Below, piece by piece: positions 11,971-24,049 of a stretch of 64,000 nucleotides of DNA (its first letter is position 1; each line of letters opens with the position of its first letter). This DNA is from Bidens hawaiensis (Eukaryota > Streptophyta > Magnoliopsida > Asterales > Asteraceae). Below the pieces are notes generated by a model. That model worked only from the letters and a program-made list of their open reading frames with translations, did not search any database and was not told the DNA's origin. The stretch spans positions 34,971 through 98,970 of the forward strand of contig JAIQDT010007684.1 of assembly GCA_021521415.1 (NCBI GenBank), written 5' to 3'. The position numbers and the translations under genes are program-made.

Positions 11971-13306
11971 TTCTTATGTAGCGAACGTGGACATGTTGTT
12001 AGAAATTGTGGTATGAAGAAATCACAGAATATTCATCCGTTAATCAATAAACAATCCAAACCAGTTCCTTTGGTTAAAGAAATTCTGAAAAGACCTATAT
12101 CTTGTGATAATGAGACTCACATCATGTTTTCAAATGTGAATCCATGAAAGGTGATTCTTGTTGATGAAAGCACTATTAACTTAAATATAAATTTGTTCCT
12201 ACGAAACCAATTTGTACAAATGTGAACACAAATGTAGTTCAAGCTGCATACTTGAGACGAAAGTCAAAAAGTCCCGTCACTTATTCACAAGAAGCTAAAC
12301 CGCATTTGGATTCCTTCAAGACTAACTCTTCAAATGAAGTTAAAGAGGTACCAAAGACTGAGACTTGTGCTGCCTTTTTGAACTAATCATTTTACCTTCA
12401 TGTGCAGAGTTTATCCAATAATATATCTGGTGAAAACTGGATCATATGCAGAGTTTGACCTATTAACCAATTTCAAGAATATTCAAGGGGGTTATGTAGC
12501 TTTCTCGGGTAATTCCGGGGGAATGATTACAAAAGAATGAGATGTTTCGAATGGCCGTATTACATTTAAGAAAGTAAATTATTGTGATAAGGTGGATCAC
12601 AACTTGCTGAGCGTGTCTCAGATTTGTGATAAGAAATATACCATTGTATTTACTGACAATGAGTGCATAATACTCAAACATGGATATTTCATTCCAGAAG
12701 AAATGGTTGTTATGCGATCTCCTAGGTCAAATGATATTTATATACTTAATATGAATACTAAGGTATCGACTTCTACATTTGTTGAAACGTTTTTCTTCTC
12801 AAAAGCAACTGAGAAAGACTCGCTTCTGTGGCATAGACGTATGGGTCATATTCATGTCAGAAAGATGAACTATCTAATGCCAAATGATTTGTGGATGGGG
12901 TTTCCCTGAAGCACTTCAAGCTGACCGATCACTGTGTTGCATGCAAGAAGGGCAAGCAAAAGAAGAATTCGCTCCCGTCTAAGTTAATTAATTCCATTGA
13001 TAATCCTCTGGAACGACTTCATATGGTTTTTTTGGTCTTATGAATCGAGCGAGTATTGAAGGAGATTGGTACTGTCTAGTTGTTACTGATGACTATTCAA
13101 GGTACTCATGGGTTTTATTTTGAGTTCTAAAGATCAGACACCTGTTTTTGTTCAAAATCTAATCACAAAAACCGAATCACTTTACAAACATAAGGTGAGA
13201 CGTATTCGAAGTGACATTGGTATGGAGTTAAAGAGTACTGTTTTGGACTTCTTTTGTATTTAAAAGGGAATCCATCGAGAATATAGTGTTCCTTATGTAC
13301 CACAAT
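11971..13306 (+). pseudogene. Inner copia protease tail, pre-integrase and integrase core, first part (decayed)
   Basis: After the second knuckle the sequence is broken to about 12460. It then gives a clear gag-pre-integrase domain (12592-12909) with L-L-S-V-S-Q-I-C-D and L-W-H-R-R-M-G-H. In shifted frames the zinc-finger Cys pair (V-A-C-K-K-G-K) follows near 12940, the first catalytic region (V-V-T-D-D-Y-S-R) near 13080, and the second Asp (I-R-S-D) near 13205. The gene is interrupted by a solo LTR in the VPY-PQ-NG motif. Several stops and frameshifts are present. Confidence 0.85.
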
Positions 13307-13311
13307 AGAAT

Positions 13312-13681
13312 TAAAAGTGCGTGAGACGGATCGAAATCACGTTATGTTTACTATACGATGCTTAATGGCGGAAACACTAATAAAAGGGATAACCACATGG
13401 CAACTCACACAAAGATTCACTAATATTCATATGACATGTAAGTATAAGTGATTTTCAAGAACTCTCTCTCTCTCTCTCTCATAAGATTACAAGATATGAC
13501 ATTCTAAAGTCTATTTATCCTACAAAAGCTATGGACCGTATAAGTTTTGTCAAGCGTATAAGCTTATACGCTCCGTATAAGCTTATACGCCTATAACACT
13601 TATACGCCTCTTATACTAAATCTAACAAAATCAGCTCGTTTAACTAATCCAAGACCTAGCGATAGCCAAAATACTCTAACA
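13312..13681 (-). repeat. Solo copia-type LTR inside the inner copia integrase
   Basis: On the minus strand this 370-bp block starts TGTTAGAGTATTTTGG and ends CGCACTTTTA (expected CA now TA). It is flanked by agaat (13307-13311) and agaac (13682-13686), a 5-bp duplication with one change. Removing it rejoins the integrase motif around the P-Q-Q-N-G region, one Gln codon there now being TAG. It contains a (CT)n run at about 13461-13480 and palindromic cttatacgc / gcgtataag units at 13540-13615. No internal sequence remains. Confidence 0.85.
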
Positions 13682-14027
13682 AGAACGGTGTGGCTGAACG
13701 GAAGAATCGAACATTGATTGAATCAGCAAGAATGATGCTTGCAGATTCAAAGCTTTCTGTCCAATTTTGAAATGAGGTGGTGAATACCTCTTGCTACACA
13801 CTCAATCGTGTTCTGACGGTTAAGAAGCCGGGAAAGACGAGTTACGAGCTTCTGAATAAACGTAAGCCTAATTTAAAGTTTTTGGAACCTTTCGGGTGTC
13901 CTTGCACGATGATGAAAAGAGATGTAGGAAAATTCGAAGAAAAGGCTATTAAGGGTTACTTTTTGGTTTATGCATCGCCTAAGAAACGTCTCTTCAACTT
14001 CACTTCGGGTTGTGTTGAGGTATCATG
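13682..14027 (+). pseudogene. Inner copia integrase, last part (decayed)
   Basis: This follows the solo LTR and restores the N-G-V-A-E-R-K-N-R-T motif carrying the catalytic Glu. A TGA follows near 13768, then the open stretch 13777-14031 with the K-P-x-L-K-F-L-x-P-F-G-C motif of the integrase C-terminal region. It breaks off at the Athila insertion (TSD ttgat at 14028-14032). The reverse transcriptase and RNase H expected next are not found on the other side of the insertion. Confidence 0.8.
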
Positions 14028-14032
14028 TTGAT

Positions 14033-14599
14033 TGCCAAAGGTATACAACACCTATTTTCCGCACCTTTTTATCATCTTTTAATGGCTTAATTATATAATT
14101 AATAGTGATTTTAACTTGTTTTAGTATGATCTTACAAAGTTATTTATCTTTCGTAGGTTGCGGGTTTTAAAGAGGAAAAGACCGAGTTGTTGCAAGACAT
14201 AAAAGGCATTTTTTATCAATGTTTGAAGAACCAAGTTAAAAGCCCGACCAAAGCCCAGTAGTGTAAATCCGTCCATGCATATTATGTATTATACATAAAA
14301 AAGTAAAAAAACCCTAACATCTACATTTGGCCGTTCGGAAATAGCACAACAAAAAAGGGAGTTGTTGTTTGTTCTTGGTCGGCTAGCATAGAAGGATTGT
14401 TGGATTTAAGGAAACATAAAGCATTATAATTTGTGGCTGGGAATTAATCCCACGGCAGCAAGTGGGAGCAAAAAATTAAGAAGAAACAAAATTAATAACT
14501 CAACACACATATAGCATTCCAATCGGCAGCTTTTATCACCAAGAAAAAAACCAATTTTTGCAGTTGTTGAGCCAAGGGAAGTAGAAGAGCAGCCAAAGG
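14033..14599 (+). repeat. Athila 5' LTR, first segment
   Basis: This matches 31060-31636 of the 3' LTR, including the block around acctattttccgcac and the C/A-rich block before the Tekay insertion. It ends in aaagg at 14595-14599, the target duplication of the inserted Tekay element. Short minus-strand open frames here (14424-14707) have no family signature, and related ones recur in the 3' LTR, so they are not genes. Confidence 0.85.
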
Positions 14600-16969
14600 T
14601 GTCACACCCGGCCCTGAACGGCGGAAACAGCCGGGCGCGCGCGAGTGGGGATTGATAATTAAGCACGGGCCATTGCAAACATTCAAAGTAAGATTTTCAT
14701 TGCGCATGAAATGTTTAATACAAATACATTACATTGTTTAAAAATTACATAAAAACATCCAAGTATAAAAACTGTTGAAGATTTCCACGCCATATCCCCA
14801 TGCGCGGCGGGAACAACCACGCGCATCGAAGGGATAGAACTAAAATCTTTCAAAAAAAAGCTATTTTTAGATGTTCAGCGTGAGGTGCTCTAAGTGTGAC
14901 TCCATGCGCTACCTAGTTATCTCCTGAAAGACACGTAAAACATTTGAATCAGTATAAACTGAGTGAGTTCACAAGTTTTAGTAACTTGATAATTCGTATT
15001 GCATCACAGTCTTGATAAAAAGAAATCATTCTGAAACATAATTCTGATAGCATCATTAAAACACGTGCTTAGTAAAACATAGTTCTGATAACATATTCTG
15101 ATAAAATCGTTCTGCGGGCTACGCGCAAATCATTTCTGGGGACCATGCTCGTCTGTGTAAGTGGCGCTGCCACTACGAGCGAAATAAGTAATACCGTCCC
15201 GCGGGTTACGCGCGGACACTTCTGAAAAAAAAAAACCGTGCTCGTCTATGTAAGTGGCGCTGCCACTACGAGCGAAATAATACCGTCCCGCGGGTTACGC
15301 GCGGACGTTGTGCCGGAAAACAAGGCGCTCGTCTGCGTAAGAGGAGCGACCTCTACGAGCGGGCTCAATCCCATAGTACTGCCCCGTGACATGCTAGGCA
15401 CTCGTCTGTGTAAGAGGTGCGACCCCTACGAGTGGGTGGATCAAACCAGCAGTCCCTACCCTTAGAGTTCCAATGGTAAAGTGATCACTTACTCGTATCG
15501 CACTCTCATCGAAAACCATAGATAACCGTTTGCATTGCTCGTAAGTATACCATAATGAAACATTATTTAAACACATAATTGCTTGTATTGCTTGTAAGAG
15601 TATCATGATAAAACATAATTTAGGTACGTGTCCCTTGCCCCGAAAACAGTTTAAAAATAGTGAAAACAGTGAAAATAGGGGCTGTGAGACTCACCTGTGG
15701 TTCTTGTTAAGGGATTAATCGAGATTCGGGTTTTCTTGGTGTTGGCCTCGGAATTGAAGGTCTAGAATACGATTAAATAACAAGTATATATATTAAGATC
15801 AAGAAATAGGAGAATATAAGGGTCGGAAAGTAGATCTCATGGTTATAATCTCGGCTTACCTAGTAACAGGAACGGAATTGAAAATCAAACGGAGCTTGTG
15901 AGATGATTAGTGCAAGTTTGCAGTTCTTAAGAGAGAAGTTTGAAGTGTGTTTGGGTGATAATTTGGGTTACATATTTATAGGCAAGATTTAGGGGAACAC
16001 AATCCCTTGCTTTAGGGGATTGTAATCTTTTCATATCTAGGTGTAATGATGATAAAGTATGGAAATTATTATTATTTATTTAAAAGTGGAGGAGTGGATA
16101 AAAGATTCTGATTTGATTTGGACAGGGCATGCAGGTCTGTGGTTGGTGGAAGTAGGGTGGCTGACGGTTGACTTTTCATGTTACAGTGTGCTTTTTCAGG
16201 TGCTTTTGTCAGTGTACAGTTAAAAAGTTGAAATCTCTGAAACACGCAACTGTTTCCTTTTTGGGCGGGAATAATCCCTTATATCCGGAGATTAGGCTAA
16301 GTGTTCTGCGCGTATAGCTTTGTGCGCATAGCTTTCTGTGTGAAGGACATTTCTTTGCTGCGGGTAGGTACGTAACCTTCTCGCAGTCAGGGACATTGAG
16401 TTTCATTTGTAGATTCTCCAGGTGGTCTTGGTATTTCAACATAGTGATCAGTTATGTTGAAGTCAATTCCATCTTGGAGCTTCAGACAAACTAACTCTCA
16501 ATGTTCCCGCCATGCGGGGAGGTTAGTTCCCCTTCCGCACGCGCATAAACGATTTGGGATGCACCCGCCTTAGCATCATGCGGGACGGTCAACCCATTAG
16601 ACAACATAAAGTTAAGTTACATGAAAACATAAAGCCAAAACATTCGCGCATGGCGCATATAACATATGCCCACGCTGGTTCTTACATCGCGCGCTCGCGC
16701 AGGGCGCACATAACGTGCCCGTGCTGACTCTAACATAGCGCGCTCGCGCAGGGCGCACATAACACATGCCCGCGCTGACTCTAACATAGCGCGCTCGCGC
16801 AGGGCGCACATAACACATGCCCGCGCTGACTCTAACATAGTGCGCTCGCGCAGGGCGCACATAACACATGCCCGCGCTGATTCTAATATAGCGCGCATAA
16901 TATTCACAATCACCTAATTATTAGGTTGATTACTTAGTTTATAGGGTTGGGAAATTACCGGGTGTCACA
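14600..16969 (-). repeat. 3' LTR of the complete Tekay element
   Basis: This 2,370-bp block starts and ends with TGTCACA-type termini. In element orientation it begins at 16969. It holds two arrays. One is a 51-bp tandem repeat (about 16670-16900, a little over four copies) rich in gcgctcgcgcagggcgcac. The other is four 32-base hairpin units bounded by ctcgt...acgag at 15148, 15241, 15328 and 15401. Open frames inside the 51-bp array (16612-16913) exist only because 51 is a multiple of three. The copy at 21677-24044 is near identical. Confidence 0.95.
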
Positions 16970-16990
16970 TTTTCCCCCTGTTAAGAGAAT
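16970..16990 (-). other. Polypurine tract of the complete Tekay element
   Basis: The + strand shows ttttccccctgttaagag right after the LTR end. In element orientation this is a purine tract ending aggggga(aaa) directly before the 3' LTR, and it is followed by the conserved ttcgtcccgaaattt block. Confidence 0.8.
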
Positions 16991-17003
16991 TTCGTCCCGA
17001 AAT

Positions 17004-20000
17004 TTAGGAGACGTCGCTGGCAGAAGCCATGCTCTGAAAGAGGTGTGGGTATTTCTTGCGTATTTGATCTTCTCTTTCCCAAGTGAATTCAGGCCCACGC
17101 CTTGAGTTCCATTGAACCTTTACTAACTTGATTCTGCTTCTGCGTAACTTTTGTTCTTTCCAATCGGTTACTGCTATAGGTTCTTCTACGAAGTGCAGTT
17201 GTTTGTCGATGTGAATCTCTTCCAACGGCAAAATCAACGTTTCGTCAGATAAGCACTTTTTGAGGTTGGATACATGGAACGTATCATGAACTCCACTGAG
17301 TTCGGCGGGTAAACGGAGTTTATAAGCAACCGGACCGATCCTTTCCAGGATCTCAAATGGTCCAATGTAGCGCGGATTTAACTTTCCTCGCTTGCCGAAA
17401 CGGGGGACTCCTTTCCATGGTGAGACTTTCAAAAGTACTCTATCCCCTACTTGAAACTCCAACGGTTTCCTTCGCACATCTGCGTAGCTCTTCTGTCTGT
17501 CGCGCGCTGTCTTAAGGCGATCCCGTATCTGAAAAATCTTGTCTGTTGTTTCTTGGATCAATTCTGGACCAGTCATTTGCTTGTCACCCACTTCAGCCCA
17601 GCACAGTGGGGATCTACACTTGCGCCCATACAAAGCTTCAAACGGCGCAGCCTTGAGGCTTGTGTGATAACTGTTGTTGTAAGAAAATTCAACCAATGGG
17701 AGGTGAGTATCCCAGCTACCTCCGAAATCGATTGCGCACGCGCGCAGCATATCTTCCAATGTCTGGATTGTTCGCTCGCTTTGCCCATCCGTTTGGGGAT
17801 GATATGCCGTACTCATGTCAAGACGAGTACCTAAAGCCCCTTGTAACGATCTCCAAAACCTTGAGGTGAACCGACTATCTCTATCAGAAATGATGGACAC
17901 TGGGACTCCATTTTTTGAAACTACTTCTCGAATATACAATCGGGCTAACTTTTCCATCTTATCGGTTTCCTTGATCGGCAGGAAGTGCGCTGACTTAGTT
18001 AGCCGATCTACAATAACCCAGATCGTGTCATAACCCCCAGGTGTCCTTGGCAGTTTGGTGATGAAGTCCATAGAGATTTGTTCCCACTTCCACATGGGAA
18101 TTTCTGGCTGCTGAAGTAACCCCGACGGCTTCTGGTATTCAGCCTTCACCTTCGAACACGTCAGGCACTTACTGACATACGTCGCGATGGCGCCTTTAAG
18201 ATTGGGCCACCAATACAGTGCTTTAACATCTTGGTACATCTTGTCTGCGCCAGGATGTACGGAATACCGCGTCTTGTGAGCTTCATTTAATACTTGCTCG
18301 CGCAATCCTCCCTTGAGAGGGAGCCATATGCGGTTAACGAAATATAGATTGCCGTTCTCTTTAAGTTCCAAACTCTTAATCATACCCCGAAGGGATTCGT
18401 TTTTAACAAACTCTGGTTTCAAGGCTTCTTGCTGAGCGTCTCGGATGCGGGTAGAGAGATCTGCGCGAATGGTCAACCTTAGAGCCTTGACTCGTAGCGT
18501 TTTTATTCGCTCCTTCCTACTTAGCGCGTCTGCTACCACATTCGCCTTTCCAGGGTGGTACTTAATTTCACAATCATAATCATTCAACAACTCCACCCAT
18601 CTTCGTTGCCTCATGTTTAAATCCTTTTGATCAAATATATGTTGAAGGCTCTTGTGATCCGTAAAGATTACACATTTTGTACCATAGAGGTAATGGCGCC
18701 AAATCTTTAGCGCGAAGACAACCGCTCCAAGTTCCAGATCATGCGTTGTGTAGTTCTTTTCATTGGTCTTGAGTTGGCGCGAGGCATACGCTATGACTTT
18801 GTCTCGCTGCATAAGGACACATCCGAGTCCCTGATGTGAAGCGTCGCAGTAAACGACGATGTCATCCGTCCCCTCGGGCAGAGACAAAATTGGCGCACTA
18901 CATAACTTCTGTATTAACATTTGAAATGCCGCTTCCTGATTTTCGCCCCAAACAAACTTCTTGTCTTTCTGAGTTAGCGCGGTCAGAGGTAGAGCTATCT
19001 TGGAGAAGTTCTCAATGAAGCGTCGATAGTAGCCAGCTAGTCCTAGGAATTGCCTCACCTCAGTTGGGGTTTTTGGCGCTTCCCAGTTTTCGATGGCCTT
19101 GACCTTGGAAGGATCGACGTGTATTCCTTTCTCGTTTACAACGTGACCGAGAAAGTGAACTTCTCTAAGCCAAAACTCACACTTGGAAAACTTCGCATAC
19201 AACTTTTCTTTCCTCAACAATTCCAAAATCAATCTCAGGTGTTGCTCATGCTCGGCCTTGGTCCGAGAGTAAATCAGAATATCATCTATAAACACAATCA
19301 CAAACTTGTCCAAGTATGGTTTGCACACGCGGTTCATCAGATCCATGAATACAGCCGGCGCATTAGTTAGCCCGAAAGGCATTACTAAGAACTCATAATG
19401 GCCATATCTAGTTCGGAAGGCTGTTTTCGGCACATCTTCCTCATGGACCCTAAGTTGGTGGTATCCTGACCGTAGATCTATCTTCGAATAATAACTGGAT
19501 CCCTGCAACTGGTCAAATAAGTCGTCAATCCTCGGTAAGGGGTACCGATTCTTGACTGTCAGCTTGTTCAGCTCCCTGTAGTCAATACACATCCGGAAGG
19601 AACCATCCTTCTTCTTTACAAACAGTACTGGAGCTCCCCAAGGTGAGAAGCTTGGGCGTATGAAACCCTTATCCAATAGTTCCTGTAGCTGATTGGATAG
19701 CTCTTGCATCTCAGATGGAGCTAATCGATAAGGCGCTCGAGCTACTGGCGCAGCTCCTGGAACTAAATCAATACGAAATTCGACTTGTCGCGGCGGCGGT
19801 AATCCGGGCAAATCTTCAGGAAAAACTTCTGGAAATTCGCGCACTACTGGTAAGTCTTCAATTCTTCGCTCATCTCCTTCCTTCTCTACTACATGCGCCA
19901 GGAAGGCGTAGCACCCTTTCCTTAGGCACTTGCTCGCCTTTAGGCACGAAATCAGTTTCGTCGCAACTCCCCTTATTTCCCCTTGAATTACCAAGGTTTC

Positions 20001-21446
20001 TCCGTTCGACAGTGGAATCCGAACCTGCTTCTCATGGCAAATAACTTCCGCGTGGTTCTCGACTAACCAATCCATACCTACCACAATGTCAAAACTTCCC
20101 AAGTCTATTGGCAACAAGTTAATATTGAACCCGTGACCTCCCATGACTATTACACATTGCTCAGTTCTTTCGTTCGCGCATAACTGCCTACCATTGGCTA
20201 GTTCTATAGTATAAGGTGTGTCTAGCCTACTGGTTGCTAGGCCTAGGGAGTTTTTAAACTCAGCGGATATAAAACTTAGGTCAGCGCCAGTATCAAATAA
20301 GACAGATGCAAAATGGCCGTTAAGCAAAAACGTACCGGTTACCACATTCGGCTCTTCTTTAGCTTCGCCCGCGCCGATCACAAAAGCTCTCCCGCAAGCT
20401 TGGTTTCCCTTTTGCTGGCAATCCCGACTAAAATGCCCTGGCTTCCCGCATGCGTAGCAGTTGTCGCTCGCTCCAGCTTCTCTGATACGGCAATTCATCG
20501 TCTTGTGCCCTGGCCTGTTACATTTGGCGCACGTGACGCTCGCGCATTCACCCTCGTGGTGAAACTTGCATTTGTTGCACCATGGGTAAGGCCCACTGTA
20601 TCCTTTCCTTGATGGCTCCGCGGCTTGGATCGCGTAAACCCTCGCGCTCTCCTGCTTCTTGAATGGTGGCTGCTTGGAGTCGGACCCTCGGTGGTGAAAG
20701 TTCCATTTCCTCTTGGAGTCAGAGGTTCGCTGCTCGTTTCCGCGCGTAGTCAACATACCCTCATGGACCGTATCCCTTGTAAGGGTGATGGCCCGTGCTA
20801 CCGCCTCATCAAAGGTTGGAGGCGCTGCGGCGTTGAGCGGAACCCTAACAACAGGAGGTAACCCAAAGATATATCTCTCGATCTTCTTTTCCTCCGTGTT
20901 TGCCATGTCTGGCACCAACTGGCAAAGCTCGTTGAACCGGTTGTTGTAGGCGTTGATATCCGTTCCTACCATGGTGTGGTTCCAGAATTCCTGCTGCAGA
21001 CTCTGAATTTCTGCGCGAGAGCAGAACTTTCTCATCATCATTTCCTTCAGCTCCTCCCAGGTCTTGTGAAGAGCAACTTCTCGCCCCATAGTCTTCACTT
21101 GAAGCTTCCACCAAGACGAAGCTGCTTCTTGGAACATGCAGGTCGCGTAAAGGACCTTCTGGTTCTCACTACATCCGCTAATGGAGAGAACTGTCTCCAT
21201 CTTGTCAATCCAGTTGTAGAGCCCAATGGCCCCTTCGATACCCTTGAATGGCCAAGGCCTACAGGCCATAAATGTCTTATAGGAGCACCCTTTGTCCAAG
21301 GCTCCTGATTCGGGTTCTGGGGTCTCGTTCTGACGACCCTGACTAGATTCGGCCTTGCTGGCCTCATGTGTCGAGATCGCCTGCGCGATTATTTCCGCGA
21401 GTTCCTCGGGTGTCATGGTAATTCCCTTGGCTCTAGTTGGAGGCAT
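17004..21446 (-). CDS. Tekay gag-pol polyprotein, intact
   Basis: A single frame of 1,480 codons from the Met at 21446 (start MPPTRAKG). The frame is open 26 codons further upstream to 21524, but the family normally begins near this Met. Positions below count from the upstream Met. Gag domain about 97-245. Two CCHC knuckles at C332-C335-H340-C345 and C356-C359-H364-C369, with an extra C-x2-C-x6-C ahead of them. Aspartic protease DTGAD at 411-415. Reverse transcriptase about 565-800 with FIDD at 745-748. RNase H with D894, E931 and D956. Integrase finger H1083, H1090, C1120, C1123 and core D1153, D1214, E1250 (D-35-E). Chromodomain about 1440-1495, which in this family directs insertion to heterochromatin. 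No stop or frameshift is present. The protein is presumably cut by its own protease into virus-like-particle components. Confidence 0.95.
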   Translation of the reverse strand: MPPTRAKGITMTPEELAEIIAQAISTHEASKAESSQGRQNETPEPESGALDKGCSYKTFMACRPWPFKGIEGAIGLYNWIDKMETVLSISGCSENQKVLYATCMFQEAASSWWKLQVKTMGREVALHKTWEELKEMMMRKFCSRAEIQSLQQEFWNHTMVGTDINAYNNRFNELCQLVPDMANTEEKKIERYIFGLPPVVRVPLNAAAPPTFDEAVARAITLTRDTVHEGMLTTRGNEQRTSDSKRKWNFHHRGSDSKQPPFKKQESARVYAIQAAEPSRKGYSGPYPWCNKCKFHHEGECASVTCAKCNRPGHKTMNCRIREAGASDNCYACGKPGHFSRDCQQKGNQACGRAFVIGAGEAKEEPNVVTGTFLLNGHFASVLFDTGADLSFISAEFKNSLGLATSRLDTPYTIELANGRQLCANERTEQCVIVMGGHGFNINLLPIDLGSFDIVVGMDWLVENHAEVICHEKQVRIPLSNGETLVIQGEIRGVATKLISCLKASKCLRKGCYAFLAHVVEKEGDERRIEDLPVVREFPEVFPEDLPGLPPPRQVEFRIDLVPGAAPVARAPYRLAPSEMQELSNQLQELLDKGFIRPSFSPWGAPVLFVKKKDGSFRMCIDYRELNKLTVKNRYPLPRIDDLFDQLQGSSYYSKIDLRSGYHQLRVHEEDVPKTAFRTRYGHYEFLVMPFGLTNAPAVFMDLMNRVCKPYLDKFVIVFIDDILIYSRTKAEHEQHLRLILELLRKEKLYAKFSKCEFWLREVHFLGHVVNEKGIHVDPSKVKAIENWEAPKTPTEVRQFLGLAGYYRRFIENFSKIALPLTALTQKDKKFVWGENQEAAFQMLIQKLCSAPILSLPEGTDDIVVYCDASHQGLGCVLMQRDKVIAYASRQLKTNEKNYTTHDLELGAVVFALKIWRHYLYGTKCVIFTDHKSLQHIFDQKDLNMRQRRWVELLNDYDCEIKYHPGKANVVADALSRKERIKTLRVKALRLTIRADLSTRIRDAQQEALKPEFVKNESLRGMIKSLELKENGNLYFVNRIWLPLKGGLREQVLNEAHKTRYSVHPGADKMYQDVKALYWWPNLKGAIATYVSKCLTCSKVKAEYQKPSGLLQQPEIPMWKWEQISMDFITKLPRTPGGYDTIWVIVDRLTKSAHFLPIKETDKMEKLARLYIREVVSKNGVPVSIISDRDSRFTSRFWRSLQGALGTRLDMSTAYHPQTDGQSERTIQTLEDMLRACAIDFGGSWDTHLPLVEFSYNNSYHTSLKAAPFEALYGRKCRSPLCWAEVGDKQMTGPELIQETTDKIFQIRDRLKTARDRQKSYADVRRKPLEFQVGDRVLLKVSPWKGVPRFGKRGKLNPRYIGPFEILERIGPVAYKLRLPAELSGVHDTFHVSNLKKCLSDETLILPLEEIHIDKQLHFVEEPIAVTDWKEQKLRRSRIKLVKVQWNSRRGPEFTWEREDQIRKKYPHLFQSMASASDVS

Positions 21447-21660
21447 TCTCACTTTAAAAGAGTGAAAATATATCAAACTTAGCGCATGTACCCTGAGCAC
21501 ATAATGTTCTTTATCTTTATTCACTAGACACTGTGTGACCCGTGTTCCTAAGTGTGTGTATAGTTTCTTTTGAAAATATTTTCTATGAAAAATATTTCAT
21601 GCGATTCCCCAATGGTTATAGTCTAGGTTAAAACTTCTTTTCCTAGTTCGCTATAACCAG

Positions 21661-21673
21661 TGCTCTGATACCA
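21661..21673 (-). other. Primer-binding site of the complete Tekay element
   Basis: The + strand tgctctgatacca is the exact complement of the initiator-Met tRNA primer site (tggtatcagagca). It lies three bases inside the 5' LTR border at 21677. This is where reverse transcription starts in this lineage. Confidence 0.9.
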
Positions 21674-21676
21674 ATC

Positions 21677-24044
21677 TGTCACACCCGGCCCTGAACGGCG
21701 GAAACAGCCGGGCGCGCGCGAGTGGGGATTGATAATTAAGCACGGGCCATTGCAAACATTCAAAGTAAGATTTTCATTGCGCATGAAATGTTTAATACAA
21801 ATACATTACATTGTTTAAAAATTACATAAAAACATCCAAGTATAAAAACTGTTGAAGATTTCCACGCCATATCCCCTTGCGCGGCGGGAACAACCACGCG
21901 CATCGAAGGGATAGAACTAAAATCTTTCAAAAAAAGCTAGTTTTAGATGTTCAGCGTGAGGTGCTCTAAGTGTGACTCCATGCGCTACCTAGTTATCTCC
22001 TGAAAGACACGTAAAACATTTGAATCAGTATAAACTGAGTGAGTTCACAAGTTTTAGTAACTTGATAATTCGTATTGCATCACAGTCTTGATAAAAAGAA
22101 ATCATTCTGAAACATAATTCTGATAGCATCATTAAAACACGTGCTTAGTAAAACATAGTTCTGATAACATATTCTGATAAAATCGTTCTGCGGGCTACGC
22201 GCGAATCATTTCTGGGGACCGTGCTCGTCTGTGTAAGTGGCGCTGCCACTACGAGCGAAATAAGTAATACCGTCCCGCGGGTTACGCGCGGACACTTCTG
22301 AAAAAAAAACCGTGCTCGTCTATGTAAGTGGCGCTGCCACTACGAGCGAAATAATACCGTCCCGCGGGTTACGCGCGGACGTTGTGCCGGAAAACAAGGC
22401 GCTCGTCTGCGTAAGAGGAGCGACCTCTACGAGCGGGCTCAATCCCATAGTACTGCCCCGTGACATGCTAGGCACTCGTCTGTGTAAGAGGTGCGACCCC
22501 TACGAGTGGGTGGATCAAACCAGCAGTCCCTACCCTTAGAGTTCCAATGGTAAAGTGATCACTTACTCGTATCGCACTCTCATCGAAAACCATAGATAAC
22601 CGTTTGCATTGCTCGTAAGTATACCATAATGAAACATTATTTAAACACATAATTGCTTGTATTGCTTGTAAGAGTATCATGATAAAACATAATTTAGGTA
22701 CGTGTCCCTTGCCCCGAAAACAGTTTAAAAATAGTGAAAACAGTGAAAATAGGGGCTGTGAGACTCACCTGTGGTTCTTGTTAAGGGATTAATCGAGATT
22801 CGGGTTTTCTTGGTGTTGGACTCGGAATTAAAGGTCTAGAATACGATTAAATAACAAGTATATATATTAAGATCAAGAAATAGGAGAATATAAGGGTCGG
22901 AAAGTAGATCTCATGGTTATAATCTCGGCTTACCTAGTAACAGGAACGGAATTGAAAATCAAACGGATGCTTGGGAGATGATTAGTGCAAGTTTGCAGTT
23001 CTTAAGAGAGAAGTTTGAAGTGTGTTTGGGTGATAATTTGGGTTACATATTTATAGGCAAGATTTAGGGGAACACAATCCCTTGCTTTAGGGGATTGTAA
23101 TCTTTTCATATCTAGGTGTAATGATGATAAAGTATGGAAATTATTATTATTTATTTAAAAGTGGAGGAGTGGATAAAAGATTCTGATTTGATTTGGACAG
23201 GGCATGCAGGTCTGTGGTTGGTGGAAGTAGGGTGGCTGACGGTTGACTTTTCATGTTACAGTGTGCTTTTTCAGGTGCTTTTGTCAGTGTACAGTTAAAA
23301 AGTTGAAATCTCTGAAACACGCAACTGTTTCCTTTTTGGGCGGGAATAATCCCTTATATCCGGAGATTAGGCTAAGTGTTCTGCGCGTATAGCTTTGTGC
23401 GCATAGCTTTCTGTGTGAAGGACATTTCTTTGCTGCGGGTAGGTACGTAACCTTCTCGCAGTCAGGGACATTGAGTTTCATTTGTAGATTCTCCAGGTGG
23501 TCTTGGTATTTCAACATAGTGATCAGTTATGTTGAAGTCAATTCCATCTTGGAGCTTCAGACAAACTAACTCTCAATGTTCCCGCCATGCGGGGAGGTTA
23601 GTTCCCCTTCCGCACGCGCATAAACGATTTGGGATGCACCCGCCTTAGCATCATGCGGGACGGTCAACCCATTAGACAACATAAAGTTAAGTTACATGAA
23701 AACATAAAGCCAAAACATTCGCGCATGGCGCATATAACATATGCCCACGCTGGTTCTTACATCGCGCGCTCGCGCAGGGCGCACATAACGTGCCCGTGCT
23801 GACTCTAACATAGCGCGCTCGCGCAGGGCGCACATAACACATGCCCGCGCTGACTCTAACATAGCGCGCTCGCGCAGGGCGCACATAACACATGCCCGCG
23901 CTGACTCTAACATAGTGCGCTCGCGCAGGGCGCACATAACACATGCCCGCGCTGATTCTAATATAGCGCGCATAATATTCACAATCACCTAATTATTAGG
24001 TTGATTACTTAGTTTATAGGGTTGGGAAATTACCGGGTGTCACA
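21677..24044 (-). repeat. 5' LTR of the complete Tekay element
   Basis: This 2,368-bp block is nearly identical to 14600-16969. Visible differences include an A-run length change near 22305, gcgcaaatc to gcgcgaatc near 22200, and ggcctcgg to ggactcgg near 22820. As the 5' LTR it carries the element promoter. The hairpin units lie at 22224-22505 and the 51-bp array at about 23745-23975, close to the start of the LTR in element orientation, i.e. in U3. Confidence 0.95.
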
Positions 24045-24049
24045 AAAGG

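Larger units (their letters stand above)
14600..24044 (-). mobile_element. Complete Ty3/gypsy chromovirus (Tekay/Del type), young insertion
   Basis: This 9,445-bp element has LTRs at 14600-16969 and 21677-24044 and a perfect 5-bp duplication aaagg (14595-14599 and 24045-24049). It has a Met-tRNA primer site (complement at 21661-21673), a polypurine tract beside the left LTR, and one uninterrupted gag-pol frame. By eye the LTRs differ by about seven substitutions and three or four one- to two-base indels over 2.37 kb, near 0.3 %, which points to a recent insertion. All parts needed for autonomous transposition are present. It is inserted in the 5' LTR of the Athila element in opposite orientation. 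Confidence 0.95.

Noticed and set aside
14424..14707. Short minus-strand open frames in the Athila LTR that partly recur at 31456-31668
   Set aside because: They are shared only because they lie in two LTR copies; they have no conserved frame or motif.
15148..15432. Regularly spaced repeats that could suggest a CRISPR array
   Set aside because: Spacing is irregular, units are palindromic and embedded in a plant LTR, the spacers are themselves repeated, and no cas genes are present.
16612..16913. Open frames with a 17-residue repeat in the Tekay LTR (and the copy at 23687-23988)
   Set aside because: They arise from a 51-bp tandem repeat whose period is a multiple of three; there is no start context, domain or expression signal.
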